DNA from: Dipetalonema caudispina
Taxonomy: Eukaryota; Nematoda; Chromadorea; Rhabditida; Onchocercidae
Assembly: GCA_013365325.1 (NCBI GenBank)
Contig: JABVXV010000263.1
Location: 1 to 64,000 of the forward strand
Direction of reading: 5' to 3'
DNA: 64,000 bases
The notes beneath the pieces were generated by a model. That model made no database searches. It saw only the letters and a program-made list of their open reading frames with translations, and was not told where the DNA came from. The position numbers were made by a program, and so were the translations under genes. Shown here one piece after another: positions 53,469 to 64,000 of this stretch (the stretch's first letter is position 1; every line of letters starts with the position of its first letter).

Positions 53469-55271
53469 AGGAGAGGATAGATAAGAGTGTGTTACCAGAA
53501 TAAAGTCTATTACTGACAGAATCAATTTTATTTCATTGATATAAAATTTAAGATATGCTGGCCTAATTTACCACAGTTAACAATCATTTATATGCACATT
53601 TACATCATTCTTTCGTAAGCAATATTATCGTACTTTTGGTTTGCATAAAATTTCCGGTTTATGGATTATGCAACTTTTTCCTATTCTATTCTTCAAAAAG
53701 AATAAAATCCCAAAAACTAACAATTCCCAATCAGATTGCATAGAACAGGAATAACCACCGTTCACCAACCGTTTAAATGAATTCGAATGGAAATAGCTTT
53801 TCGATTTAGAATGGCATACACATGCAAGGTACCGAAAAAAAAAAACAAAAAGGAATGGGAAAAAAAAAAAGGGAATCTCGCTAAAGGGACATTTTGAAAT
53901 TGGATGTATCAAAAGTGCAAGGTTCAAATTGACTGATATTAGTATTAATATTTAATCTTAAAATAATCAAATGCTAGAAATGTATTATCAAATTCGATAG
54001 ATTATTTCTTTAAGTAATGATAAAGTGACCTTTCGTTTGTTAAATTCTAAAAATAAGCAATAATTTGAAGGATCAATGATTGATTTGAGAGTAGCCGACA
54101 AGGAAAATGGGGAACGGAAACAGCGAAGAGGATGAGTAATTGAGATACGGCGTACAGCGACGTCTCAATTGGGGTGAAGGAAAAAATGAACATAAATGAA
54201 ATTTAAGAAATTAAATGGTGCAAATTGTTTAGATCAGATTTATAACATTGATATCGTTAGATCGGGTATGGAGTTTCCTTTTTTTTTCTTCTTTTTGCAA
54301 AAGAACGAAACCACTGACCTTATAAACTATGAATTATCAAAAAATTGACATATTTAATTGTATCCTGTATCTAGCGCACATGAATTTTGTTTATTTTTAT
54401 CTAATCTAACCTATATCTCAGTTACTTTATTTACATGATGTGATGAAAACCATTTATATGTTTTAATCGTTCATATATCTCAGTTACAACTTGAGTAAAA
54501 AAGATTACTAATCAAGTGACCAATTCTTTTTACACTTTTAAATTTAGAAATTCAAACATTCAAACATTCCATTAACAAATGAGAATTTCCTAAAAATTAT
54601 TTAAAATTTTCATTCCAATTAAAATGTATATAAACAGCAGTTGTAATGAATACCATATCAATAATTAAGGTATATTTACTTCAATTAATATAGTACGTAT
54701 TAATTATAAAAGTAAAAATTACTTACTAGAAATAACTTATATATGATGTAATTAATTTATACTTATTATGAAATGAATTTCTTTTGACGATATCTACGAT
54801 TTTTAATCTATTGTTAACCTATATCAATTATAATTGTAGAATCAAGGTAATATAACTCACCCATATACCTGTTAGTATACGCATGTAATTTATTATTCAC
54901 AACAGGTCGATGTTATTGAATGACAACTTTCTTGGCGGCAAAAATACTCCTTGTGATGTATACATCAGATAAATAAATGACATAGTTGAGCTAATCGATT
55001 TTTAGAGACAACAGCTGACCTATCATCTTCATAGATGATCAGAAAAAAAAAAAAAGATTACTGACAATATGATTAATCAAAAAAGTTAATTAAGTTGAAA
55101 CTAATCTAATCAAAGTAGAAAAAAATTTGAGTAAAAAAAAAAAAAAATTGCTCTCATATTATAGTTGTTTTGTTCATAGATTAACATGAATCAAAATAAG
55201 CTTTCATTTAAGTACGATAATCAATTTCAATTGAATAATTTCAAAAAAATACTCAAGTAAGATAACAAAAC

Positions 55272-55294
55272 AGAGAGAGAGAGAGAGAGAGAGG
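55272..55294 (+). repeat. (AG)n microsatellite
   Basis: About eleven uninterrupted AG units in noncoding DNA. Confidence 0.9.
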
Positions 55295-55507
55295 AAAGAT
55301 AAACTTAATAATATACAGTAATTATTTCATTGTATAAATGACTTATTACATGGTAAAAAAAATCTTCAAATAATACAAGTTTAATATGAAATAATAAAAA
55401 AAATGATGTAAATAATGAAAATGAGCTTATTAACCAAAAGTTTATCATACCACCTACCTAATTATCTCATTGATTGATTATTATTAAAGCTAAGTTTGAA
55501 GTTTACC

Positions 55508-55571
55508 ATCAAAACATGCGTGAAATTATAACAATTGCGATCAAAACATGCTTGAAATTATGACAATTATG
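55508..55571 (+). repeat. 32-bp unit repeated twice in tandem
   Basis: 55508-55539 and 55540-55571 share ATCAAAACATGC, TGAAATTAT and ACAATT at the same spacing and differ at only four positions. It is a local duplication in noncoding DNA. Confidence 0.85.
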
Positions 55572-56657
55572 ATTGTCATTATCTGTTATTACTTAAGATT
55601 CATTTGGCCTTATTATTTGAAACAAATCTTACATGGACTATGAATAATCCATTCCCTAATTCATATAATTTTAAAGTATTAAAGCGAATTTTAAGCTTAC
55701 AAATAATATGCAACATTATATCATTCATGCATTAAATATTACATTTTATCAACCATATATTATATTTTACATCTAGAAGTTTTTGACATTTAAATTCAAT
55801 AAAATAATTGTATAATTTACTTTCTAATGCATTATATTTTAAGGTAAAGAATGCTAATTGAATATATTACAATTATTTCAACAAATTATGTTACAATTCT
55901 TTTATGTCTTATGCGTTACGTATTTTTTTCCAAATCTTTACATATTATCAACTTTTTTCCACGTAAGTATTATGCTACACATTTAAACGTTAACAAAATG
56001 CATCATACGTTTATTTGTTAACGAAAAAAAATTAGATTTTTTAATTTCTACAAATTATATATGTTTTAATTCCCATATTATTTCGTGTTATCTTTTAACG
56101 CATGTAAGTTTAATCATAATTTGCAACACACGTATAAACTTTAGTAATCTATATTTAACAAATTAATGTTTATCTAACATTTGAACGACTAAAATTACGT
56201 AATATTTTAATTCAACAAACAATAACGAAGTATAACCAACGGACAGAGTTACGTAGAAATAAGAAAATAAAGAACAATTGCAAGGATGCTCCTTTATTTT
56301 TTTTATTTCTTGCAACGAAAACCTTCCTTCGGTTGTAAAATATGAACGACTATTCTGTTGGTTGTTTTTTCAATTGTTCGTTGTTTCTTTGATTTGTGAT
56401 TCCGGTTTTCTGGTTCCGGTCCTGGTCTAGTTTCATTTCTTAAATTATCTCTTCAATAGGCGGTTGATGTTGTAAAGTTTTAAAACTCATTAAATTCTGG
56501 TTTTGGATGCATTTTTCTAAGCAATTCATCAATAATATTATGATATTCGTTTAATTTGTTTGATTTTATGCAAGCATTCAATGATTCCGAATATGCTTGT
56601 TGATTTAATGTAGTAATGTGTAAGAATTTATCGTTGAAAATTGTCAAAATGATGTGA

Positions 56658-56666
56658 AATTAACAG
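56658..56666 (+). promoter_or_regulatory. Possible spliced-leader acceptor of p62
   Basis: AAATTAACAG ends 3 bp before the ATG at 56670. The tract is not very T-rich, so this is a weak candidate. It supports the chosen start because no upstream in-frame Met exists in the same exon. Confidence 0.35.
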
Positions 56667-56669
56667 AGT

Positions 56670-57508
56670 ATGTTTGGTGGTTCGAAGGGAACTGGTACGG
56701 GATTTACCTTTGGATCATCTTCAACTACAGCAAATACGACAACAACAGGTACACCGGGAACAATTGGAAAACCGTTATTTTCTTTTGGTAATGCCACGAC
56801 AACAACTGCCACCACAACTACTACACAATCTTCTGGATTCTCCTTTGGCGCCACGTCGAAACCATTGTCATTTGGTGGGACTGCTACAAGTGTTGCTTCG
56901 AGTACCGGTTTCAGTTTTGGATCCACAACCAATAAAGGTTATTACTTTTTCATTTTTTCTTAATTTGAATTGATCACAGAAGATCTTATTCTCTGCATAC
57001 TTTTTTCCCGTTGCTCTCATGAGATTCAATGTAGATAATTTGTTGCGCTTTGGAGGTAGCAATGAATAGATAATTTCCTGGTTAGGTACTAAATAGGTTG
57101 GATTTCCAACTAAACAGGCTGGGATTCATTTTGAACAGGCTTTAGTAAAAACAGATTTCGGCTTATTGATAGAAATTACAGTCCAGTACCGATATGTATT
57201 TGACCGACTTAGTTATCGGTTAGTATTCAAGGCTTCATTGGAGGTGAACTTGCCAACGTATATCCAGCTTGGAGTTTTTTGAAAGAACTTGAAAATGTTT
57301 CCGATGGAACGATTGGATGACCTTCATATTAATTATCTTGCGAATTCCCGAAAGATTTTTCCAGGAACAGGAAGTATTTTTGGCAGTACATTTGCTTCAT
57401 CTGCCAATTCACCTTCGACAACTGCCAGTGGTGGATTTACATTTGGAGCTAAACCGGCCAATAGCTCTGGTGGTTTATTTGGCACCTCCGCGACTACAGC
57501 ACCACTGA

Positions 57509-57539
<31 letters not shown>

Positions 57540-60134
57540 AACAACGACGGCGTCTGCAAATACGACTGCATCAATTTTCTCGCCATCGCTTGGTAGAAGT
57601 TAATTTCTAATCTCACGATTTCTGAGTTTATTTTGTATTCCATCATTTTTCTATGATATAATTTACTTTTGAATCTAACTTTTTGAAAAACTTGTAGCAA
57701 GGTAGAAGTTGATTGTTTCTTTGTTATTTATCGTGTTATATTATGCTTAACCTTATCGTTTGATAGTAACATCAGTAAATTGAGATAAATTTGGAGTTGG
57801 CATCACTGGATTGTATCAGAAAGGAATGATTCATTGATGGTTCTTTCATATTACAATACATTAGATAATCGAGTAATTTTCGTAGTTTTTATATAAAATT
57901 AGTATTCAGATATCTTGATTTTAGTAGGATCTTTTCATCTATACAGAAATATATGCCTAACGTGATTAAATCTCTTATTATAACAATGTTCATGATATCA
58001 ACTGTACAGTTGTTTACTTTAATTTAATATGCATTCTGCTGTGGAAAGGTTGCAAGAAAATTCCGACAGATTGAGTTATGTTTTTGAAATAATCTTAGGT
58101 ATTGGTGCAAAGCCATCTTCCCTGTTCGCTAATCTTACATCGCCAGCGGCAACAATAACATCAACCACCACTACAAATGCGCAACCAAGCAGTGGTGGTC
58201 TTTTTTTTGGGACTACACCAGCAACAACAACAACTGGTAACTGGTTAAGGCTTACTTATTCTTTATTTATATTTTATAAACCTTTTGAGGATATCATATA
58301 AATATGTTATGATTTCCTTTACGGTGACTAGTTATTTTTTTGTTTTGGTTGTTTCTCATATGTTTGTCGTATATATATCACTTTTTGACACATGTCATGT
58401 TTATGTCTGGTAGTCATTGAATTTTATTCCCGGAAAATACCAATAATAGAATTCGGAGAGACCGAGCACCTGATTTTTTCTTTATGGTCTTATTTTAACA
58501 ATCATTAGTAGTTTTTACTCCTAACCTGATCATTGTTGAGTGTGACGTTACTGCAAAGATTGTTTTCAGCAGCGAATGCCGGCTTAGGATTTGGGTCACC
58601 AGTTACAACGACAAATGTTGCAACAACTAGTACAGCTCTATTTTCATTTGGTACTTCAACTTCTAATAGCCAACCTCCTGGCTCTTTGTTTGGTAATCTT
58701 TTTTTTGCTTGAGATTTTCAATTTTTTTTTCATTTTGAAATATATTGAGATCTTTTTTGCCTAGAATTCAATATCGTGGTACTGAGCGAAGTCGTAGTTG
58801 AGTGTTCCTTTATAATGTTCAACCTGAATTTTAGAATGATCTAAATGTCTACCAAAAAAGGAAGATATTTTCTGCTGTCTTACTCTAAACTACAATGAAA
58901 TAGAAATTTCATGTTTCAAGTTGGACTATTTCATCTGGTAGATCCTTTCCAGGTTTGGATGTGCATAAAAAATCATCGTCAGCTTTTGTTCCGTACTAAT
59001 TCCTTTCAAAGACTATTTTCGAATTTTCAAGATTTCTCCCTTTTTCAGGACTTGCTACACTGCAACCAGCTGCTACAGCTGCATCTGCTGCTTCAACTGT
59101 TAGTGCTTCATCGACTGGCCTTTTTGGTCAGAAATCAACTTCCAGCGGTTTATTTGGTCAAGCTACCGCTACAACATCTAGCAGCGCTTCAACAACTGGA
59201 TTTTTGTTTGGTACCCCTACTACAGGTTCTGCCTTTGAGTTGTTGATAACCATTAGTTTATAGTGCCCTCTAGGATATCTTTAGGGTGATTTTACATGTC
59301 GTCTGTTCTGACCTTTTCGGTTTTGTTTTCGATAAGCTTTTTGAGAATATATTAAACTAATAAGAGCATCGAAGATGGAACTGGGATGCAATCATTCTCG
59401 AGTAATTATGATGAACTCTGTATATTCTGAAACACCCTGAAGTTATCTTTGAAAATTTTTGATAACTGTCGAATTAGGCTAAAAGAAATAAACTTTATTA
59501 AGGATAATTTGAAATGCAATAATTTTAGCAAAATCAACATTTGGGTTACCTACGGTAGTTGGCACTACTGCACCTGCTACTACTACAATTACTACTGCTG
59601 TTGCGGCACCGGCATTATCTTTTGGTTTCAACTCTACGGCCCCTGTAGTTGGAACCACAGCATCATCTTTGTTTGGTTCTTCTGCACCTTCATTAACTAC
59701 GACTACTACTACACCTGCTGTTGTATTCGACTCTGCTGCTTCCATGGCAGCTCCTCCATTTGCCGGATTGCTTGGGACTAAAACTACATCAGGGACAACA
59801 TCTTCTACGATAGCTACGACGTCCATATCTGGATTAAACGGTATAATCATGCATATTAAAGTTATGTTAATGTTTTGGGAAATTAGTTTGAGAATTTGTA
59901 GATAAATCGTGTGGATATTGACTGCAATCATCAAGCGATCGTAGCTCTGGATCACAGAGTGGATTAAACTTACCGCTCGTATTACAAGGCCTTTTGATAA
60001 TCGATGCTTGGAGTTTTTTCCATAAATTATATTGAGATTTTTTGCGAAGTACTTCTCCAGTTCATTTATTCATTTCAGTTCATTGGCATATTCGTTGGCA
60101 TAATTGTGCCTTTCGCTATATTCATTTCGTTTTT

Positions 60135-60168
<34 letters not shown>

Positions 60169-63100
60169 ATCCGTTATTATCTTTTATATGCTTTTTGTGG
60201 AATATTGAAATTCATCCCACGCATTTTATTACGCACTTTATATGTATATTTTCATCTGACTACGAATAAGGAAATAATAGAGTTAGGATGAATATAGCTT
60301 ACTTGTCGGGACTTTGTTTTTTCCACTGATAAAGCAGTTTCAGATCGCCTCAGATATTTTTGTTCTACTTGATTTCGAATATAGTTGGAGCATGTCAAGT
60401 TTTCATGACATTTTAAAAAATATTTTGGGTGTTTTTTTTTCCTGTGTTTTGTTTGAATTTTCTTTCTTTCCTAACCTCTTGTTGAAAAGCATTGATATAA
60501 GGGATATTTAGTACAAGAAGTCCAAGTCTTACTTGTCTGCTGATAACTTTCTAACTGAATATCATATTGATTTGCATACAAAAGCAACAGCACTCGTAAT
60601 GGAACGCTAGGTGATAAATTATCAAACAGTGCTTTATCAGCATTTGTAATAAGAATGTGGCACTAAAAGAAGTACAGTCAATATCAGATATCTTGTGTCA
60701 TTTCAGCCTATTTTAATAAATTTCGGTTCTAATAAACTTTTTCTCGATCCAATTGACTTGTTACATCTTTTCATTTGCTTTCAGATTCAGCAGTCGCAAC
60801 TCTAACGCCGTCATTAGCAACTACAACCAGTACTACAATGCTCCCTTTTGGTACTGCAGGTGAAATTTCCACCATATTTTTTGGCGTAAAGTCCACTGTT
60901 TACAAAATTCCTTTTCTAATTCAAACAATAATTTTTTTACACATATCCTTAGTCGATAACTGCATAATCCTCTTACGTTTTTTTCAAGTACTGAATAATT
61001 TTCGACTTTGAATTTCTATTCCATCATTTGCAGCTTTTTTCAAAGATTGTTTGATATATGACTGTAGGATTTACTCTGAGAAGCAGAATATATATAATAC
61101 GCTTTTGAGCTGTCGATAGTTAAAGTAGTTCGTTTTGGTTCTTCCAAAATGCAAACGCTTTTTGTTGGATTTGTAATGACTAAGCAGTTGATAGAAACTT
61201 AGGATTTAAAGTGGTTAGAACGATCGGTTCACAAATTGCTTTTTCTAGCTCTAAAGATTTTCCCATTTTGTTTTATATCACAATTATTTTTCGAGAAGTA
61301 TTTCGTATTTAGTTCCGCTAAATGGATCAGCAGTATCGGCCACCTCACTTACACCAGCTACTACCGCTGCATTTACCTTTGGATCTTCAGGTACTTTTAG
61401 AATTTTATGCTATTACTTTTATAAGCATTTTTTTGTGCACATTCTGAGGTCTGTAATATCTCAATTTTCAGCTCTCGCACCAACACTGAATGCATTACCG
61501 TTGGCACAACCAGTAGCGAGGTGATTTTTTATAAGCATAAAATTTAAATCAATTTCAATTTCTACTGTTCTGTATCTGGAACGAGTGTAATCTTTATCAT
61601 CAGACAACTACGCTTTTATAGAAAATAGCGATTGAAGTCTTTATAAATCTTAAATTAATTGAAACTTGTGGGCCGACTGATTCACGAAATAACTGAATGT
61701 TCCTGCAGTGCTTCTCACTCTTTCTCTCCGAGAGTGCAATTGACACTTCTCGTTTCGCTTAAATCATGAATTTTACAAAAGTCCAGCCAATATTTAAAAC
61801 TGTTTTTTCCTCGCTACAATATGATCACCACTTTCATAATGGAATTAGTTTATTGCCACAGCTTAGCCTTCCATCTCTCTTTCTCTAATTGAATTTATTC
61901 GAGTTTGGTTTTTAAAGTCAAGAAGTTGGTTGGATTTATGGAGTAAAAACACTTTTTTTTAGTGTCTGCGATTAATTTTCGGACTATTTTTTTTTACTGT
62001 TTGAGTAATGTGTATAGAGTCACTACATATCGTTGCTGTTGGCTGCAATCCTTGCTAGAAATTTTCTTGAAATTTCCATTCCCGAACTATTTTTATATAA
62101 TTGTCACCTATCATTTTTTCCCAGCATGACTTCAACCGCTTCGACAGTGCCATTATTTGGTGCTACACCGCAAACTGCAATTACTACCGTAGCAACTAGT
62201 GGATTTGCATTGTAAGTATTTTACATTGTATATGTTTTTACACTAGAACTACGCTGGGTATGGACTTAATTTATTAATAATTTGGAATATCCTGGTTTCA
62301 AGCATGTACTTGGTGATTAGGCTTTTTACTATATTTTTATTCTTGTTTTTAATCTCATGGATAAAGAGCAATGTAATCGTTTTACCTCCTTTGTTTTTAT
62401 GTTAAAATATATTAAATTTTCCTTGATTTCACTGAGCAAATCATCATTGACAATGATTACTTGTTGTAGTGGGCAATCAGTATCAACAACAGCAACAGCA
62501 ATAAGTACCGCTTCGTTACCAGTTATGACGTCGTTTTTACAGTCCACCACAACTACTCCCGGTATATCTACCACAAGTACGGTGACATCAACCGGTTCAG
62601 CATTGTCTTCATTGCTATATCCATCGAAAACAGCTGCAGCTGTTTTGCCACCAACTGCTTCTACCTTAGCAGTTACAACTACTACTTCCACAATTACTTC
62701 AAGTGCTTTAGCTGGTGTTATTCCCGCTGCTACTGCTATTACGTGAGTTATATTTTTCCAAGTTATAATTGGAGTTCCAGTTTCTGGAAGAGGGAAATGT
62801 GAGGAAGTTTTGGTTTTTGAAAGAGGAAAATGTAAAAAAGAAATGGCTAGAAGGAGAGAGGAAAGTGATCAATCAGAGATCGGTTTAAGAATATTTCTTG
62901 TATACTGTCTTTTCAAAAACTGAAAATTTAGAAATAATTTTCCCACAAACATAAAGATAAAAATCTTGATATTTGATCTTGTTTAGTACGCCTAGTTTTT
63001 TCTTAATATCTAGAAACATTTTGATTAGGATATTTAATCCTACATTTTAATTTTTATGTAGCTCTTTTTATCGTACTCGTTTGTTAGACATATACAGTCA

Positions 63101-63991
63101 TCTGTACTATATATATAATTTGCTTCAGATCTGACAAGCCGATTACATTTGGACAACTGGAGCAACTTGTAAACCGTTTAACACTTGATGTCGAAGCACA
63201 GCAACGTGTTTTTATGTCCCAAGTACTGGAATTGAATGCGTATGATCGAGTCTTGCGGGAAAATCAACAAAAGGTACTGCTTTCGATTTTTTGTCTCCTT
63301 TTCTGCAAAACTTACGCCCACTTTTCTGTTTTTTTTGTTTCGGATTTAGTTTTTCTTTAAAATTATTCATTAATTTTTAGTTACAAATGATGTAATATTC
63401 TTAATTACCGATAATCGAGATATTTGTTACTTGCGTAGTTACATACTTGATCGCGTTCAGCATGTAATCACACCATTAACGAGTATGCTGAACTTCTCAT
63501 TTCTTTTTTGGATTTCATTTTGTCATGGAAACATAATTGCGTAAATTAATTACTCTAGGTTCTTGATGTAAGCGAAGAGATCAAACAACTGGAAGAGGAG
63601 AAGGACCGGTTTTTGCATGCTGTAGATTTCATTTCTCAGCAGCAAACCGAACTTGAGGCTTTGGTTGTTGATCTGGAGAAGGCTTTGGGTCTTAGTGATT
63701 GGACCGAAATGGCACCAATAGGACTGCCAGATCCGGGTGTAGCTACTCATGCCGACATGCAGCGACAAGCTATGTAAGTTTGCTTTTTATACGTTAGCGG
63801 CTTGATCAAGCTCGTTTTGCTGTTTGAATTTCGTAATTTTTTATCTTAAAACAATTACGAATTCCTTTTATTGAAAAATTCTTGTTGTCAATTGTAAATT
63901 TCTCGTTATTTGACAACATAATAATTGATCTAATGTTATTATTACAACTGATATGAATTTTTATGCGTTCAGCCGCTTGGTTTCAGACGAG
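56670..63991 (+). CDS. npp-11: Nucleoporin p62 (NSP1/NUP62), 3' end beyond the window
   Basis: Fourteen exons seen: 56670-56937, 57365-57592, 58099-58236, 58570-58692, 59049-59225, 59529-59840, 60785-60859, 61313-61390, 61472-61520, 62125-62211, 62470-62742, 63129-63273, 63559-63773, 63973-63991, the last with a GAG|GTGTAA donor. They total 729 codons so far. The first 600 or so residues are a Thr/Ser/Ala-rich FG domain with about two dozen FG dipeptides (FSFG, LFG, FTFG), with very few charged residues. From about residue 604 the conserved p62 coiled coil starts (ITFGQLEQLVNRLTLDVEAQ, then DFISQQQTELEAL). In the family this coiled coil joins Nup54 and Nup58 in the central channel complex, while the FG part forms the permeability barrier and binds transport receptors. 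The FG part is longer than in vertebrate p62. The remaining coiled coil lies outside the window. Confidence 0.93.
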
Positions 63992-64000
63992 GTGTAAATT

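Larger units (their letters stand above)
50659..56657. other. Gene-poor spacer with simple repeats between divergent glutaminase and p62 genes
   Basis: Six kilobases with no supported coding exon. The middle (51.9-52.9 kb) is strongly purine-rich on the plus strand, 53.2-53.5 kb is a trinucleotide-like AT-rich array, and the right part is plain AT-rich DNA. Minus-strand frames here (for example 51910-52160 and 53243-53461) are Phe/Ser/Tyr strings produced by the repeats. The last 300 bp before 56670 should hold the p62 promoter. Confidence 0.6.

Noticed and set aside
56660..56932. Val/Pro-rich minus-strand frame opposite p62 exon 1, and similar frames at 59479-59955 and 62329-62691
   Set aside because: They are reverse-complement shadows of the Thr/Ala/Ser-rich FG exons.

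Overview
This is a 64 kb piece of a nematode nuclear genome, most likely a filarial or other spirurid (clade III) parasite. The reasons are very AT-rich noncoding DNA, small GT-AG introns of about 40 to 600 bp with T-rich TTTCAG-type acceptors, spliced-leader-like acceptors a few bases upstream of several start codons, and animal genes of nematode character. The species call is inference. No bacterial, viral or transposon genes, rRNA, tRNA or CRISPR were recognised. Six gene models are built exon by exon with reading phase closing across every junction; a seventh (the second kinase) has one unresolved junction at its 3' end. Exon coordinates are in the entries.

Layout. 1-5.9 kb: a TTA microsatellite, AT-rich spacer and a small three-exon orphan gene (2516-3411, +). 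5.98-14.54 kb: two tandem TTBK/CK1-type kinase genes (+), the first with degenerate catalytic motifs, the second canonical. 17.57-18.05 kb: a possible two-exon 63-residue secreted peptide (+). 19.4-20.2 kb: short minus-strand exons that may be an alternative 3' end of the next gene or a tiny downstream gene. 20.59-25.91 kb: a 13-exon minus-strand gene for a 730-residue protein of unknown function with a Cys cluster, a polyGln run and a long Asp-rich tract. 27.68-29.50 kb: ribosomal protein L11 (+), head to head with it. 30.90-34.42 kb: V-ATPase subunit H (-). 35.99-42.85 kb: an ADAM17/TACE metalloprotease (+). 44.37-50.66 kb: a mitochondrial kidney-type glutaminase with ankyrin repeats (-). 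50.7-56.7 kb: a gene-poor spacer full of purine tracts and simple repeats. 56.67 kb to the window end: nucleoporin p62 (+), with many small FG-repeat exons and the start of its coiled coil; the 3' end lies outside.

The recognised genes are mostly housekeeping (ribosome, V-ATPase, glutaminase, nuclear pore) plus a sheddase; nothing suggests they form one pathway. The points most worth following are a partial copy of a V-ATPase H exon inside its own intron that keeps a usable acceptor and leads to an early stop, the run of phase-1 introns in the p62 FG domain, the kinase pair with one eroded catalytic centre, and the unannotated-looking small exons at 17.6-20.2 kb.
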